From assembly GCA_019722365.1 (NCBI GenBank), contig JADFUC010000851.1, forward strand, positions 49,135 through 113,134: 64,000 nucleotides of DNA, given 5' to 3'. This DNA is from Lithospermum erythrorhizon. Its lineage: Eukaryota > Streptophyta > Magnoliopsida > Boraginales > Boraginaceae. The position numbers and the translations under genes are program-made. Each line of letters begins with the position of its first letter. Within the stretch, counting starts at the first letter, position 1. Below, one piece after another: positions 12,730 to 24,670 of the stretch. Below the pieces are notes generated by a model. That model was not told where the DNA came from. It made no database searches and saw only the letters and a program-made list of their open reading frames with translations.

Positions 12730-13468
12730 GAAAACCAATGTTCATGCCCCTCAAGATTCAATGATGGGGTTTTACCTACAAAGTAAGGAGAAAGTTTTAA
12801 TTGCCTCTATTCGTCGCCCAGCTTATTCAGAGGAAGCTGAAGATATCCTCGAGAGGGTGATATCGACCATCATACATGCTTTGATTTTGTAAGTTTCATG
12901 CCCGATAACAGAAGGTGATTCATTTGAAGTTCAAATGTCCGAGTTGTTCTCTGGGGGTGAAGCCACGCCGACCATGTTTCTATTAGACAAGTAAAGCAGG
13001 CGGTCACACGCGATCGTTATGCTACCACTATATGCATTGCATAAGGTAACGATAACAATATCTACCACTAAATGTTTCATGTATCTATTTATAATATATA
13101 GTTATTAATATATTTCTATCAAGGTACTTTTGTGGATGCGGTATTTGTTGACGAGGCAACAAACCGCGCCGAGTAGGTTCTCATTTATCTCTCCACATAG
13201 ACAACTTGCGCATACTCATGTGTGGATATAGTACAAAAGTAATGGTGGTCTTGATCATCTCATCATAGCACCATACATAATACATGGTTAGTCTAATATA
13301 CTTATTTTAAATTAACTAGTAGTAATTTTCATACTACCGTTAAAGCACTTGGCTACTAAGTAATGTCATTCAAATAACGTAGTTGATCATTGCACATCGC
13401 CATCAACACCACGATTGATTACATATACTATAATGGATCCGCTTTTCTACGAGTACATCACTCTCTCC

Positions 13469-13512
<44 letters not shown>

Positions 13513-13524
13513 CATATATATATA

Positions 13525-13558
<34 letters not shown>

Positions 13559-14030
13559 ATTTATTTTTATTATTTCTCATTAAGTATTTGTTTATCAGGG
13601 TATTAGCGAATGCATATCGAGGGGCACCAAAAGCAAAGTATTGTAAATAGAAAGATGTTGACCCAGAATCATTAGGTTAGCCTAGAGGTAAGTTTTACAT
13701 TTCTAGCAACAATAATTTGGTTACCGTTACATTTATAACTTTGGTTTCAATGATCAGACGAGTGTCCGGCAAAGGAAAGACAAAGATATCAGCGGATTTT
13801 ATGTCCGCTTGTTTATTGAGGATATCTAGAATCCGACAAGATGAAGCCTTTCTTGGCCAGTCCTTTTAATACTCTGATTTTGATATTAATCGTATATACA
13901 TTGAACTCATATTTAAGTATATGTATAACTTTTTCTTTTCAAGATTCTTAGAAGCCGCCGTTGTCGTATTAATACATGATAGAATTACCGAATGAGAAAG
14001 GTCAAGTGTTATGTACACAATGGGGAGATC
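12730..14030 (+). pseudogene. Ulp1-type (C48) cysteine-protease remnant carried by the CACTA element
   Basis: Broken exons of a SUMO-protease-like (Ulp1, peptidase C48) domain. Recognisable blocks in order are: LLWMRYLLTRQQTAP-like text at 13130-13170; HLIIAPYI at about 13254-13277, in the place of the strand before the catalytic His-Trp; a damaged His-Trp block leading to TTIDYIYY and a shifted MDPL (about 13393-13442); and SGFYVRLFIEDI (13791-13826), where active enzymes have Cys-Gly. Here the catalytic cysteine codon is disrupted (the frame reads ISGF). Introns between blocks are AT-rich, one with a long TA run. Several plant CACTA and Mutator elements carry such a domain; its job for the element is unproven. 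This copy is not functional. Confidence 0.55.
13469..13556. repeat. TA microsatellite
   Basis: About 88 bases of (TA)n broken by a few C or GC interruptions (TATACATA, TATAGCATA). It lies in an intron-like position between the His-Trp block and the Cys block of the protease remnant. Confidence 0.95.
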
Positions 14031-14094
14031 AAGAACATTCTCCTATGTAGAATGGCGAGTTTCTACTGATATATATATACATTTGACTTGGATA

Positions 14095-14870
14095 CATTCA
14101 TATACATTTGTATAAACACTCAGTACATCGATATACATCTGACTGATGTTTGTCGTGTTATAATAATAAAATGTTGGCAATTATGATTTATAAAATATTT
14201 TGGAATTTATTTTTATATTACATTCTTTGTTGTCTTTCCCATTGTTTATAAGAAATGTCTATAATAAGAAAACATGCTACAAATTATTATTTAGAGAGCT
14301 TTCAAGGCCATCGCCCTCTAAAGCTAAAACACTTAGAGTGCTCTCTATTATAAATGACGTTATTTTGTGCCACAAGCCATAGCTAAGTTAATTCTAAGAC
14401 TTTATCAGAAGAGTGTTTATAATTATTAAATTTTAAAAAAATGAAATTTATTGATTTTTTTAAAAAGTATTTTGGTGAAGGCTAATAGAATAATTATATT
14501 GAAAAAGAGAAAAAATGTGTCCATAAATTAAATGAATCAAGTTTCTATTTATAAAGTACAAAAACTGATGAATTTTAGTAATATAAAAATAATTAATTTT
14601 TTATGAAATAATTAAACTCAAATAATTAGGATGAGATGTAAAAAAAAATTGATATTATCCACATTTATTTGGCCCATTCACATGCCACATGGCATTGTTG
14701 GGCTCCACTCTTTCATGGTTTCGACATGAATTAATCCACCATGGATTCAACATCCCATTCAACCATCTATTATTTTAGTTAAGTTTTGTTGAATAAAAGT
14801 TTTCAACATCTGATTGTGAGTGGTCTAAGTAGAAAATTTTAGGGGTACTTTCCCTACCAGTTCCGTCCCT
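14095..14870. mobile_element. MITE-like AT-rich segment
   Basis: AT-rich, gene-free DNA. The right part ends cttttcaacatctgattg, then tgagtggtctaa. The left part has agagctttcaaggccatcgc and, 40 bases on, gagtgctctcta, making a local inverted repeat (GAGAGC / GCTCTC at about 14294 and 14339). This style is that of PIF/Harbinger-derived MITEs, but no matching pair of complete terminal repeats was found. It may be two elements. Confidence 0.3.
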
Positions 14871-15325
14871 GCATATGATGACACGAAGCCCTCTTATTCA
14901 AATTCATATGCGTGACGAATTGAATGAATCGGCGAAACACAAGCCCTCTTATTTTAAAAGAAAAGGAGTAAAAAATGTCAAACATTGCTAATATATGATT
15001 TATTTAAAGGAAAATGACTATTATTTAGTATATTTTTGAAACACAATTCAATAATTTTTCTTTCATCATAGAGACTAACACATTCAACTTTTTCTAACAC
15101 AAGATCATATGTTATAGTATAAAAATTATTTTTGAAATCTTTGTTGGAAACAAACTATTCATCATTGGCAACCTATTGTTTTTCTCCTACAAATCTTCAT
15201 GTCTTGAAATTTATTTCTTTAATCTCTTGGATTCAATGTGGATAACAACATTTGTTCAATTTTAAAATAAATATATATCAACAAAACGCAATATAGATGA
15301 AGAATATAGGTGAGAGAAAAGAAAA

Positions 15326-15337
15326 ACTATAAAATGT
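15326..15337 (+). promoter_or_regulatory. Candidate TATA box of the 129-residue gene
   Basis: The sequence actataaaatg lies about 75-80 bases before the start codon at 15409, in a plausible place for a plant TATA box with a short 5' leader. Only the sequence match and spacing support it. Confidence 0.35.
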
Positions 15338-15408
15338 TAAGAAAATAGAGAATATTAGAACGAGCAAGAGGGAAACAATCACCCCAAGCGGAGGATTGGG
15401 GAAACAAA

Positions 15409-15798
15409 ATGGAGGAGCATAGGGAAAGCGATTACAGAGTTCCTATGATCGCCTTTTTGTTTTTGTTATTGTTGATATCTGGTGGAATTTTTCTTATCCT
15501 CTATTGTTTTGTTCCTCGCATTTCACAACCATGGTTCCCCATAGCTGCATTGGCTTTAATAGGATTGCCATGGATCTTTTGGTTCATGACCTATATTTAC
15601 ACATGCATAAAAGGTTGTATAAAGGCAAGAAATCAAGATGGTGCACAAATCGGTCGCATTGCATCCTCAATGGCTGCCTCCAATAACGCTCGGATGGAAA
15701 GAAATTTGTCGGTACGCCAGGGAAATGGTGGAGTTTTATCTGTAACATCTTCAAGGGAATGTGAGGTGCCTTTAAATGCATCAAGACCTTCATCATAG
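15409..15798 (+). CDS. Small two-membrane-span plant protein, function unknown
   Basis: This is the only intact, convincing host gene: a single exon of 129 residues. The start MEEHRESDYRVP is chosen because it is the first ATG, has a favourable context (caaaATGGag) and gives a soluble N-terminus. Residues 13-35 form one hydrophobic helix and residues 43-67 a second one, rich in Trp and Phe (PWIFWF), joined by a short loop with VPRISQPW. The rest (68-129) is a hydrophilic tail that starts basic (KGCIKARNQ) and then is rich in Ser, Asn and Arg. This looks like a small conserved family of uncharacterised plant membrane proteins. That is recalled similarity, not a search. With two spans and a short loop both ends probably face the same side, likely the cytosol. 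No catalytic motif is visible. Frame-intactness stands out against the broken frames around it. Confidence 0.8.
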   Translation: MEEHRESDYRVPMIAFLFLLLLISGGIFLILYCFVPRISQPWFPIAALALIGLPWIFWFMTYIYTCIKGCIKARNQDGAQIGRIASSMAASNNARMERNLSVRQGNGGVLSVTSSRECEVPLNASRPSS

Positions 15799-17520
15799 GA
15801 TATTTAATGGAAGAGTTATAACAACTCTTGAGATGTTCAGAGATTGCATTGAATTATCTGGCATATCAAATTTTGAAGTTGGGACTTTCAACATTTAATA
15901 ATAAGACTGTTGTTCTTCTTCATGTTGGAACGTATGTCGAGCTAAAATCAATGGATCGGACATGGAACATTAGTAATTCCTTCTAACATTAATTTATTTA
16001 TACTTCCATACCCTTTATTAGTTTAATTTTACACAGTTATATGATATTACTTATTTTCTAGTGAAAACTTGGCTGATGTATGTTATTATTTGTTGAAATA
16101 TATAAATGTCAATCTTTCTCTTTGTGGAAATTCATCATTGTAAGTGTAAGGTAATCCAAGTAAATAAGTTTTAATAACAGTTTAACTTATTGTTGTCATT
16201 ATTAGAAAAAACAAGAGTATATATCATCTAAGTATAAAGGCCTAGGCTTTATCATTATTTTTCTGAAACTTGATATGTATATAAGATATGTTATTATTCT
16301 AGAATTTGAAGCATTGTATACATTGAAGTACACTATTAGTAGTCCTGGAAATAAATTTGAAAAAATGAAATATTATTGAAAATGGAAGTTCTATATGGTA
16401 TTGTCGATTGAGTGTGACATAAAGAAACTATGACTTTTGTTGGATAATAATATAAATAGTCATAATTTAGGTTATGAAAAAGAAGGTTAGTAATTCTAAA
16501 GGAACACAATAGAATTATAGAAAGTATATAGTTTTCGAAGTTATATGGGTCCATCAATTAGAGTAAAAAGTTGTTACAGCATAACTAATGGCAATGATCT
16601 TTGTATGAATAAAAGCAGACCACTGGCTATGTTCTCTTCCCCTCATGATTTCGAGAAGTCATTTTCTTTTCAACCCATTTTTCCGAGGATATTCTCAACT
16701 AATCATGTATTAATGTCCCAAATTGAATGTCAATATTTGATTGCTCCATGCTACGCTGCGGTAGGACATGGGTTGGGGGTGGCGAGGGGTGAGGGTGGGG
16801 TGGGGTGGGTTGGAGAAGAAAGAGGATAAAATTGAAAATTATATAATTTTTAATTATTATAAAATGTTTCCACATGTTAAATTATTTTAAATGAGTCTCA
16901 CCATTCTATAATTGTGTAATTATTTTTACCCTCATATTAATGTAAAAAACGGATTCATGAAAGCAACCGGCCAATTAGCCTTTGTATAAATGTTTGAACC
17001 AGATACAAAGATTTCTTATATGATTATTACAACTTACAAGATCAATTATAATGCATGCATGATAGCAATAAGTTCATGATCAAATAGTCCAGAGGCTGAG
17101 TCAAGTATAATATACACCCAACAAGACGCGGGCCGCTAGCTGGAACAATTGTCTCCCCCTATTTTGCAAAGATAAGTAATTAGGAAGATTGATTAAGGAC
17201 AAAATTGCCATTTCCCACTAAAAAAGCTTACTATTCGACGCTACAGATAAATAATGTCAGAGAGAAAAATAACAAATTTGTAAAGATAAATAATTGATTT
17301 TCAAATAGTAAGGATAGTTATTTTTTGGAAGTAATTGATGAAATAGTACTATTAATCGGAAGCAGCCAGACTTTTTGGGCCATTAAATGATCCTTATATT
17401 AACACCTTTATTAAAAGTTAACGACTATAACTTACCCTTCGAGTCATTTTTACAAATTTGATCAAATTTTGAGAAAAATATTTACTTTCACGTTTTTCAA
17501 ATAGACCCTGAACCATGCAC
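15799..17520. other. Gene-flanking AT-rich DNA
   Basis: Contains the probable 3' untranslated region of the 15409 gene (AATAATAA near 15895 may serve as a poly(A) signal), then AT-rich DNA with no gene that I can support. At 16768-16813 there is a G-rich stretch of ggggtg / ggtgggg repeats. It is the complement in style of the CCACCCC run at about 843-883 in the Tekay LTR, but it is too simple to call related. Open frames at 16336-16557 (minus) and 16545-16829 show no domains. Confidence 0.4.
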
Positions 17521-17686
17521 ACTTTTTGAACTCTTTCACCCACCCACCCAACCACAGCACCACCTTCCACTCCTCAGACCTTTATCTTCGCTACCAACCA
17601 AACTCAAAGAAAACCCCTGCCCCCATCCCTAAAAGCAGAAATTCGAAGAAATAATTGAATAGTTTTCTTCCCATAGAGATTTATTA

Positions 17687-17875
17687 ATGAAACTAAATAA
17701 AGACAAGGTGTTTGCAAACCGAATTCAGGAAAAATTAGACAGATCATACGTCTACTACTCTAATTTTGGTAGCCTGCACCAAATACTAACAACTTTGGTG
17801 AATAAAGAATCTTTTGCTGCTACTTTACTCGACGATTCCTCTAAGGGTTCTCACAGTTCTCCATTACTAAAATGA
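17687..17875 (+). CDS. Unrecognised 62-codon open frame behind a pyrimidine-rich leader
   Basis: A frame starting MKLNKDKVFANRIQEKLDRS and ending in SHSSPLLK. It follows a C-rich leader (17523-17640, with cacccacccacccaacc), which resembles plant 5' untranslated regions. It is hydrophilic, with no signal peptide, membrane span or known motif. No splice-linked continuation was found. It may be a first exon, a gene fragment or chance. Confidence 0.2.
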   Translation: MKLNKDKVFANRIQEKLDRSYVYYSNFGSLHQILTTLVNKESFAATLLDDSSKGSHSSPLLK

Positions 17876-20800
17876 GCAAATTGTCGATGGTACAAAATTG
17901 TGGGAAAAAGCTGCAGTTTTGTTTTAGATAATTACAGCGTTAGAATGTGTGCCTTAATCAGCACTGGTTTTGTTTGTTTGATCACGAATCGTACGTGAGC
18001 GTAACTTCCCCATTCCCCTTAAAATTATTACCAAAGTCGTATTCCGAATCCGCTGAATACCTTAAGAAAACTTCACAATTCCAATCACGGAATCATGCTA
18101 CGCCATAGTTGGGCGGTGCACAACACATCACCTTTGACGCTGCATACGGTAAATCATATTATTATGTAATAGACTTCAACCACTCTCATTAATGCTAAGC
18201 CCCATCGTGATTGCACTCCTTAACGAAGAAATAGCTCTCTGCTAATGCTATAATCTGCCTATTTATAATTCTAATCTATTATGCATTTCAATCACATCTT
18301 AAACTTAACAAGCAATGTCATGCAAGCCACATATAATGTGACTCCGATCATAGTACGTGTCACATATATTAAATTCTAGCCACAAACGCATAAAGAATCT
18401 AATCACTACTATACCTTTTAAGGTCAGAAAATATTTCTCTCAATATTTAGAGTATAAAACTCATTTATGCAGCTATTCCATTAACCTTTAAGGAACTCAA
18501 GTTTCTTCATCACTCTTGATTCTCATTGATTTTCATCAAGTATCAAAGTGAGGAATTTAACTCCATTATACTCAATCTTAAGTTTACAACTTTGTATTCT
18601 AGTAAGATAGAAACTTTCTTTTATTCTCGCTGAGACGCTGGAGTTCCAATAACAATGTCAAGTATCCATCATCGCCGATCATTACTTAGGAACATTCTTT
18701 GGATAACTTGCTTTTAGACCCACATGTTACAAATCTGGGAATAACAATAAGAAAGTTTGAAATACATACGGGGCCAACTAATGAATATGTTTAATCTTGG
18801 TTTCTCAACCAAATGTGTATGATTAAACTTCATTCATGATCGACAGCTCATTTAATGAGAATACATTTATTACTTCTGATGATTCACCATCCAGAAAGTA
18901 ATATAGAATGGGCTCTTACTCTTAATGAATCACCATCCAGAAGATAAAATAGAGTTTTATACTCAACCCATGTATTCACATCTTATTTCATTTAAACGAC
19001 CTCAAGTCATTTATTGAGTATTATTTATTCATGTTGTCATTTCAGACACCGCATTTAGTTTTAAATGCATCAAGAGTGGATATTCCTCGATATAACCGGC
19101 GGTTCTAATATTGATCGTATTTCCCACGGAGCCACTTGAACGCATTTGGTCACATATTTATTTTCACTATTTGTACTTCATAATGAAGACTCTATATGTA
19201 CAATAAATTGTAACACTATAGTGGATGGAAATAAATACCAGCTTCCTTCTGGTTATGTACAAAATGACTTAATATCAACTTTGATCTAAAGCAAATTATG
19301 TTTACTAAATGACACAATACTAACTTATCCTATACGAGACGCTTAAAGTTTGTTTATCAAACACAACTCTCGAAGTCAGTTCTACGCTTGAATATGAATA
19401 AATTATTTTAAAGGTGGAAAGTAATAACCTTAATATGTGAAATTATTTCATTCTTTTGTGTTTTCAACATCAAGAAAACACAACCTTACTTGTATCACTC
19501 AACTAATGACACATCTAAGGTTTTAATGAAATTATCTCGTATATGAAATTGAAAGATCTCATCCATTTGTGTTTTAACTTCATTAAAACACAATTCCTTA
19601 ATTACTTATCTTAACAAGTACGTTTTTAAGATTAACGATGTTCATTCTTCGGATGATATACTACTTATATCAATGATACTTCTGACTCAGAACTTGATAG
19701 TGTTCATATGGTCCTTTCCATACCCTTTATCAACTCTGATGTATCATTCAATGACTCAAATCTTCAATTAACTTGTATGTAAACATACAAACTTAATTTA
19801 GACTAGCGAACCTCCCACTAAGTCTAGTAAGAGTTGACTTAGTCTATCTTTTTTCAAGATTATACTCAAGTCTCGCTCGAAATATTATCCATGGGCATTA
19901 TTCAATCGCTTTGTTATTCAAGGTGTCCTTTTAAAGAAGAGTAGAGTAATGTTTCCTTAATCGTAATCACTTGATATTGAAACGTAAGTCAAACATGACA
20001 TTCTTTTTTCTACTCTTACAAGTGCAAAGAAAATAGCTTGTAATCCCAACCACCTTCACGGAGGATTTAAAGTGCGTGCTCTTATAACGTAGTCGCTATC
20101 ATTACACAAAGAGCTCGACATAACTTTCTTTGTATCTTGTCTTCCATCTATTGTTATACTTGGCTCATATCCGTGATTAAAATCATGTGAGTAAAACTAG
20201 TGTTCTCGATTAATCGAGCAGCCTGTACCAAGACATTACAATTGACAAAAAAATTATTCGAGATACGAGATTTAATCAAATCTCTTCAATTCCTAAATGT
20301 TACTTAAAAATCCTTCTTTCTATGCTTTGAAGTTCGAAATAATTATGAATCATTAACTTCAACTTATAGCGTTCCATGTTCACTCATCTGCATAAGTGAC
20401 GCCAGAACCGGAATAGATAACTTTGCTTATTTGGTTGCTAAGGTCATAAGTTTTTGTTTCTTATCACAATTCGCGAACCATGTTCATCATGTTAAAGAAA
20501 CTTCATTAACATGTCTTCGAGATGTGTATACACAACATTCAAGATCATTCAATAGTTTTTCTCAATCGAGTTATAAAAGAGATCAAACTTTTTATTATTT
20601 AAGGCTTGTTTATGGCTAAGAGACAATATAACATACTGTCTTCATAGCTATCACCTTCTATCAATAAAAATTAATTATCCTTCAATCATATCATGTGACT
20701 TTGTTCACTTGAACCAAAGTACATGCAACGACAACATGATTGAATCAAGTCTAAATATTTGTGGTATTTAAAGTTTATCCTCTAGTCAAAGATAAAAACC

Positions 20801-23030
20801 GGGACAGAATGGCCGGGGTGAAATCGCGTTGTAACACTTTATTCTCAAGCAACAAGTCATTCGGATTTCTCCTTAACTTATTTTATTTCACATTATAAAG
20901 TCATGCATTTAGTTTGCCCAATGAATGGTGAATAAAATAGGTAAACTTAATATGTCAAACATAATAGGAAATATGCAACTTAAAATAAACAGTGTAGTTC
21001 AAAACAATCCATACGTATTTACAAAATGAATTGTAAATATAATACCCGTACTTCAAATCTCACAAAATGTACAAGGTATCAAGATCTACTATACTCGACT
21101 CAAATGGCAACACTGCATACATTTTGAATCAAGTATAATAGTAGGTTATCAACCACTACGTAGAAAGTAATACGCAGTGTACTAAAGTCTATTATGCCCT
21201 TATTCAAACTGAATATCGCATATTTTGAATCCAAAGATAATAGCAGTTACCAACCAATTACGAAACTATATAACTCTTGTGTGTCACTAGCATACCCGCT
21301 ACGATGCTACCCGACTTTGTATCTCGACAAACCGTTAAGCATACCAATTAAACCAAATAGTTACTTGGAGTGATCATCTGAAAGCCCACAACGTTAGTGG
21401 AAATCACTTCAACATGATTCATTGTCATATCAAAGTGCAAAACTGTAACACCTGCCATCACAGTGTGCCCAGATAATGCAACCGATTTCACAACTTTAAA
21501 ATTGGCTTCGATATCGCCAGATAAATTTTAAATTAAGCGGTATTAATGTTATTTAACTTTATTTAACCACGCATAGATAACACATATTCAAGCAAATACG
21601 CACAACATGAAAAATAAATAAATAACACACATTTAGGGAGATATAGATATGACCCTAGACCTATTACATCACTTAACAAGCGAAATGCTAACATAAGTCC
21701 TAGACATAAAAAGACATATCAAAGCTGCAGTCTTGTATTCTTCAAAGACCTTGAAACCTCGTGTTCTCCAAGTGTCAGTTTTTGTGGAAATGCTATTCAA
21801 TGCCACCACGCCAAAGACATACTACTAATCTAACTCAACTTAGACAAAGACGCTGGCTCGTTGGAAATGAATACAAAAGGAAATAATTTAATTAACAAAG
21901 TCGCTTATTAATATTTCCCTTGCGACGCAGACCGTAAATAAATAAATTAAACCGAAGGTATCTAAATACCTCCTTCTTCCATTCCATAACAATATATATG
22001 GGCAAAGCAAATAAATAAATGCACTTAATGTCATATATATTAAATGAAATGAGATTAAATGTGTTCTTAATCGACTAATTACCTTCACTCCATTATTTTA
22101 CAATTAATTATCAATTAATGTAAATTTTAAATTCAAATATATTCCCACATGATTAATGATAATTATTACAATAATTATCAGCCACTTAAATCATGGAATA
22201 ATTACTTACAAGTAATTAACTCCAAAATTCAAAATTTAAAAGTTATCATGAAAATATTTTAAAAAATTATCAATTAATGAAAATAATTATGAAAGGGAAA
22301 TATAAATCAAATTTAATGTCATTCAAGATATATATTCAATTATCTTAATGACAAAATTTATGATTTAACATTTAAAACCGAAATTTAATGACAAAATTTA
22401 TGATCTAACATTTAAAACCGAAATTTATGATTACCTTGTATTTTCCTAAACCAAAATGGAAATGATTCTACCTCAAATTTAAATGCAAATTAATCACTTT
22501 TTAATCCCTTTCCATTCATGAAACAATTAAATAAACTTCAAATCATCAAAATCAATACTTGAAATAATGATTTCAAATTTCATGTGAAACATATATAAAT
22601 GTTGATTTTTTTCTTTCATATTATATATTCATCAATTGAATATAAATCATGAAATAATCAAAATTAACTAACAACTATGCCAACACACAATCAAATTAGA
22701 TAAAATATATCAAACTTGAGTACCTCCGAGGCTACCGTTAATTTAGTATGAATTTTATTTGTGATAAACACTAAATTCATACATCCCGATCCTCAAAAAG
22801 ATATAAATTAATCTAAAAAACACATAATTGCAATTATGAATAAAAGAAGTCCTTACACTGGGCAGCTGAAGACGAAATGAAACCAACTCCTCAAAAAGAT
22901 GCCTCGTGAATGCCTCCTCGGTATTCTCCAATTTCTTGTCCAACACCAAAACGACGACCTCTGGGATCTGAGAACTGCTATGGCTTCCAATCAAATAATG
23001 AGTTACTACTGAATGTTCCATTTTAATTAA
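17876..23030. other. Unassigned AT-rich repeat-like region
   Basis: About 5 kb without a recognisable domain on either strand. It has features of an old retroelement interior: direct repeats of caccatccagaa (18888 and 18932), two similar hairpins (19456-19593), a near-perfect 40-base duplication at 22323-22380 and 22382-22430 (aatttaatgacaaaatttat then catttaaaaccgaaattta), and at its right edge the copia-like block at 23040-23470. The most plausible reading is the decayed inside of a minus-strand copia-like element, but no gag or pol motif supports it. Short open frames (20431-20619, 21888-22088, 22755-23021) have no domain. Confidence 0.35.
19456..19593. repeat. Two similar hairpins, 111 bases apart
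   Basis: TTGTGTTTT (19456-19464) pairs with AAAACACAA (19475-19483) across a 10-base loop. The same 9-base arms recur at 19567-19575 and 19585-19593 across a 9-base loop. The loops differ in sequence while the arms are identical, and the flanks are partly alike (ttcattc / tcatcca before; ccttac / tcctta after). Confidence 0.8.
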
Positions 23031-23470
23031 CTTAACAAGTCAATTAAAACAAAGAATTTAGTCACTATCGAATAACTTATCAAGTTATTCATCAATTTCT
23101 TAATTGCTTAATTTCGATTAAACTTTGCAAGTTTAACCAATTGATGTTCATCAATATATATTTATCAAATATATAAATATTGAGAGAGATACATTTCTCA
23201 ATATACAGTCCTGCTTAATTCTCATGCATGAAATATAATTCGAATATCAATCAGACAAGCAGGTGATCTTCTAGGCTCGTGATAATAGTAAAAGTCAGAG
23301 CACAATAATAATCTAATCAATTACTATTATTATAACGACAGAGTAAGATCTTTGCAATCGTCATAACCCTAAATTATCATGAGAACTCAAACTAGTAATA
23401 TACAATTACTATGTGAACACTAAGTCTCCAGTGAATCACATTTAACCAAACCGGTAAAACGAATTGATAC
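23031..23470 (-). mobile_element. Copia-like terminal block (LTR candidate)
   Basis: Shares an ordered set of motifs with the insertion at about 5285-5720, including aacttaacaagt, GAACACTA, and acatttaaccaaa near the right end. Read on the minus strand, it would begin with TTAAATGTGATTCACTGG-like sequence, in the style of Ty1/copia LTRs. No terminal TG/CA pair, primer site or target duplication could be confirmed, so element type and ends are inferred. Confidence 0.35.
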
Positions 23471-23534
23471 ACAATTGTCGCAAGAGTTAATAAAAAGGAA
23501 TCAATTGTCATTGATTTCCAATACCCTCAGACTA

Positions 23535-24670
23535 CGCAAGACGCCAGCCAGTGGTGATTGCCTCTGTACTACGGTACGAGCGCTAAGCCAGGGTTGCCTC
23601 AGACCACGGCACGAAAGCGCGGTGGATCGGCCTTATACCACGGCACGAGCCTGGTGTCGGTTTTGTACCACGTACATGTGTGTTGTGTTTGGCCTCGCAC
23701 TGCTACGAGTGTGTCATATCCGATATTTCCTTATACTGCATGAAAGGCCGTGGTTTGCCTTCACTGCTACGAGCGTATGTATAAATTTTTTTATGCCTGA
23801 CGGGCAGGCTTATCCTCGCAGTTGAGGTTGATTATATACATTAGTTTTGTGAACCGGATTTGCGTTGAGTTGATTGAGTTGTTTAGCTATGGGATGAGTA
23901 GAAAACCAGCTTTGGCCGGGTGTAGTCGAGGAGTCGACGGTCTGGGCTGGTCGCAGGTTTTACTGTTGGTCGATAGAGCAGAGTCAGGATTCATTGGGTA
24001 TCGTTGTCACCGCTACTGGGGATAGCGTGATCTTGAGTATTGGTTGGCTTTTTATTAGAATGTCCATGTTAGTTAGATTGGGTCTATGAACTAGACCATA
24101 CTAATGACGGTAAGCATTGAGTAATGAACTCACTTAACGATATACTTTATTTATGGCCTCGAATAGTATCAGATCCCGCATCATCTACATATTTTATGTG
24201 AAATTAATGATTTTATAAGATACCACTGTGGAGTGATTTAATGCTCGCTCTTGAGATGTGACTACTAAGCTTCAAGTAGCCTACACCCTATTCAAGTATG
24301 GGCTGCATTTTCATTTGTGCCAGTCGACAAGGGCGTCAGAAGGCCAGCTTGTTCTAGTTGGATCGTGCCTAGAGCCTAGTAGAGTCGACGTGGGTGCGTG
24401 AGAACCCTCACAAATTTGTTGTTTTTGGATTGTATTCGGTTGTCCTAGACATGTATTTTGGGATTTCGACCGGTTGCTGTAGATATTGTACATGATGTTT
24501 GCTTGTATGTCATGTAAGCTGTAGTTAGAAATACCACGATGGATTTTTTTCTTAAAACCGCTTCTTCTCCGTTGTATATTTTTTGTGGGGGTTTATTTGA
24601 GGACAAGTATTTGTAAATTGAGTCATCCGTGGACGTGGTGACTCAAGTTCAGATTTGGATGATTCTAACC
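23535..24670 (+). mobile_element. Tekay-type 5' LTR, truncated at both ends
   Basis: Collinear with about 32776-34118 of the complete LTR. It starts in the palindromic minisatellite (ctgtactacggtacgag at 23566, about four to six decayed units). It passes through ggttgattatatacattagt, cggatttgcgttgagttgat, tattagaatgt.catgttagttagattggg and tatcagatccc, and breaks after ttctaacctc. The LTR start and the last about 35 bases are missing. Same strand and order as the pol remnant at 28.4 kb suggest it was that element's 5' LTR. The left truncation falls exactly in the tandem array. Confidence 0.75.

Noticed and set aside
13390..13650. 86-codon frame with a run of Ile-Tyr
   Set aside because: Produced by the TA microsatellite at 13469-13556.
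16768..16813. G-rich run as a possible G-quadruplex promoter
   Set aside because: Low-complexity ggggtg repeat away from any supported gene start; no evidence beyond composition.
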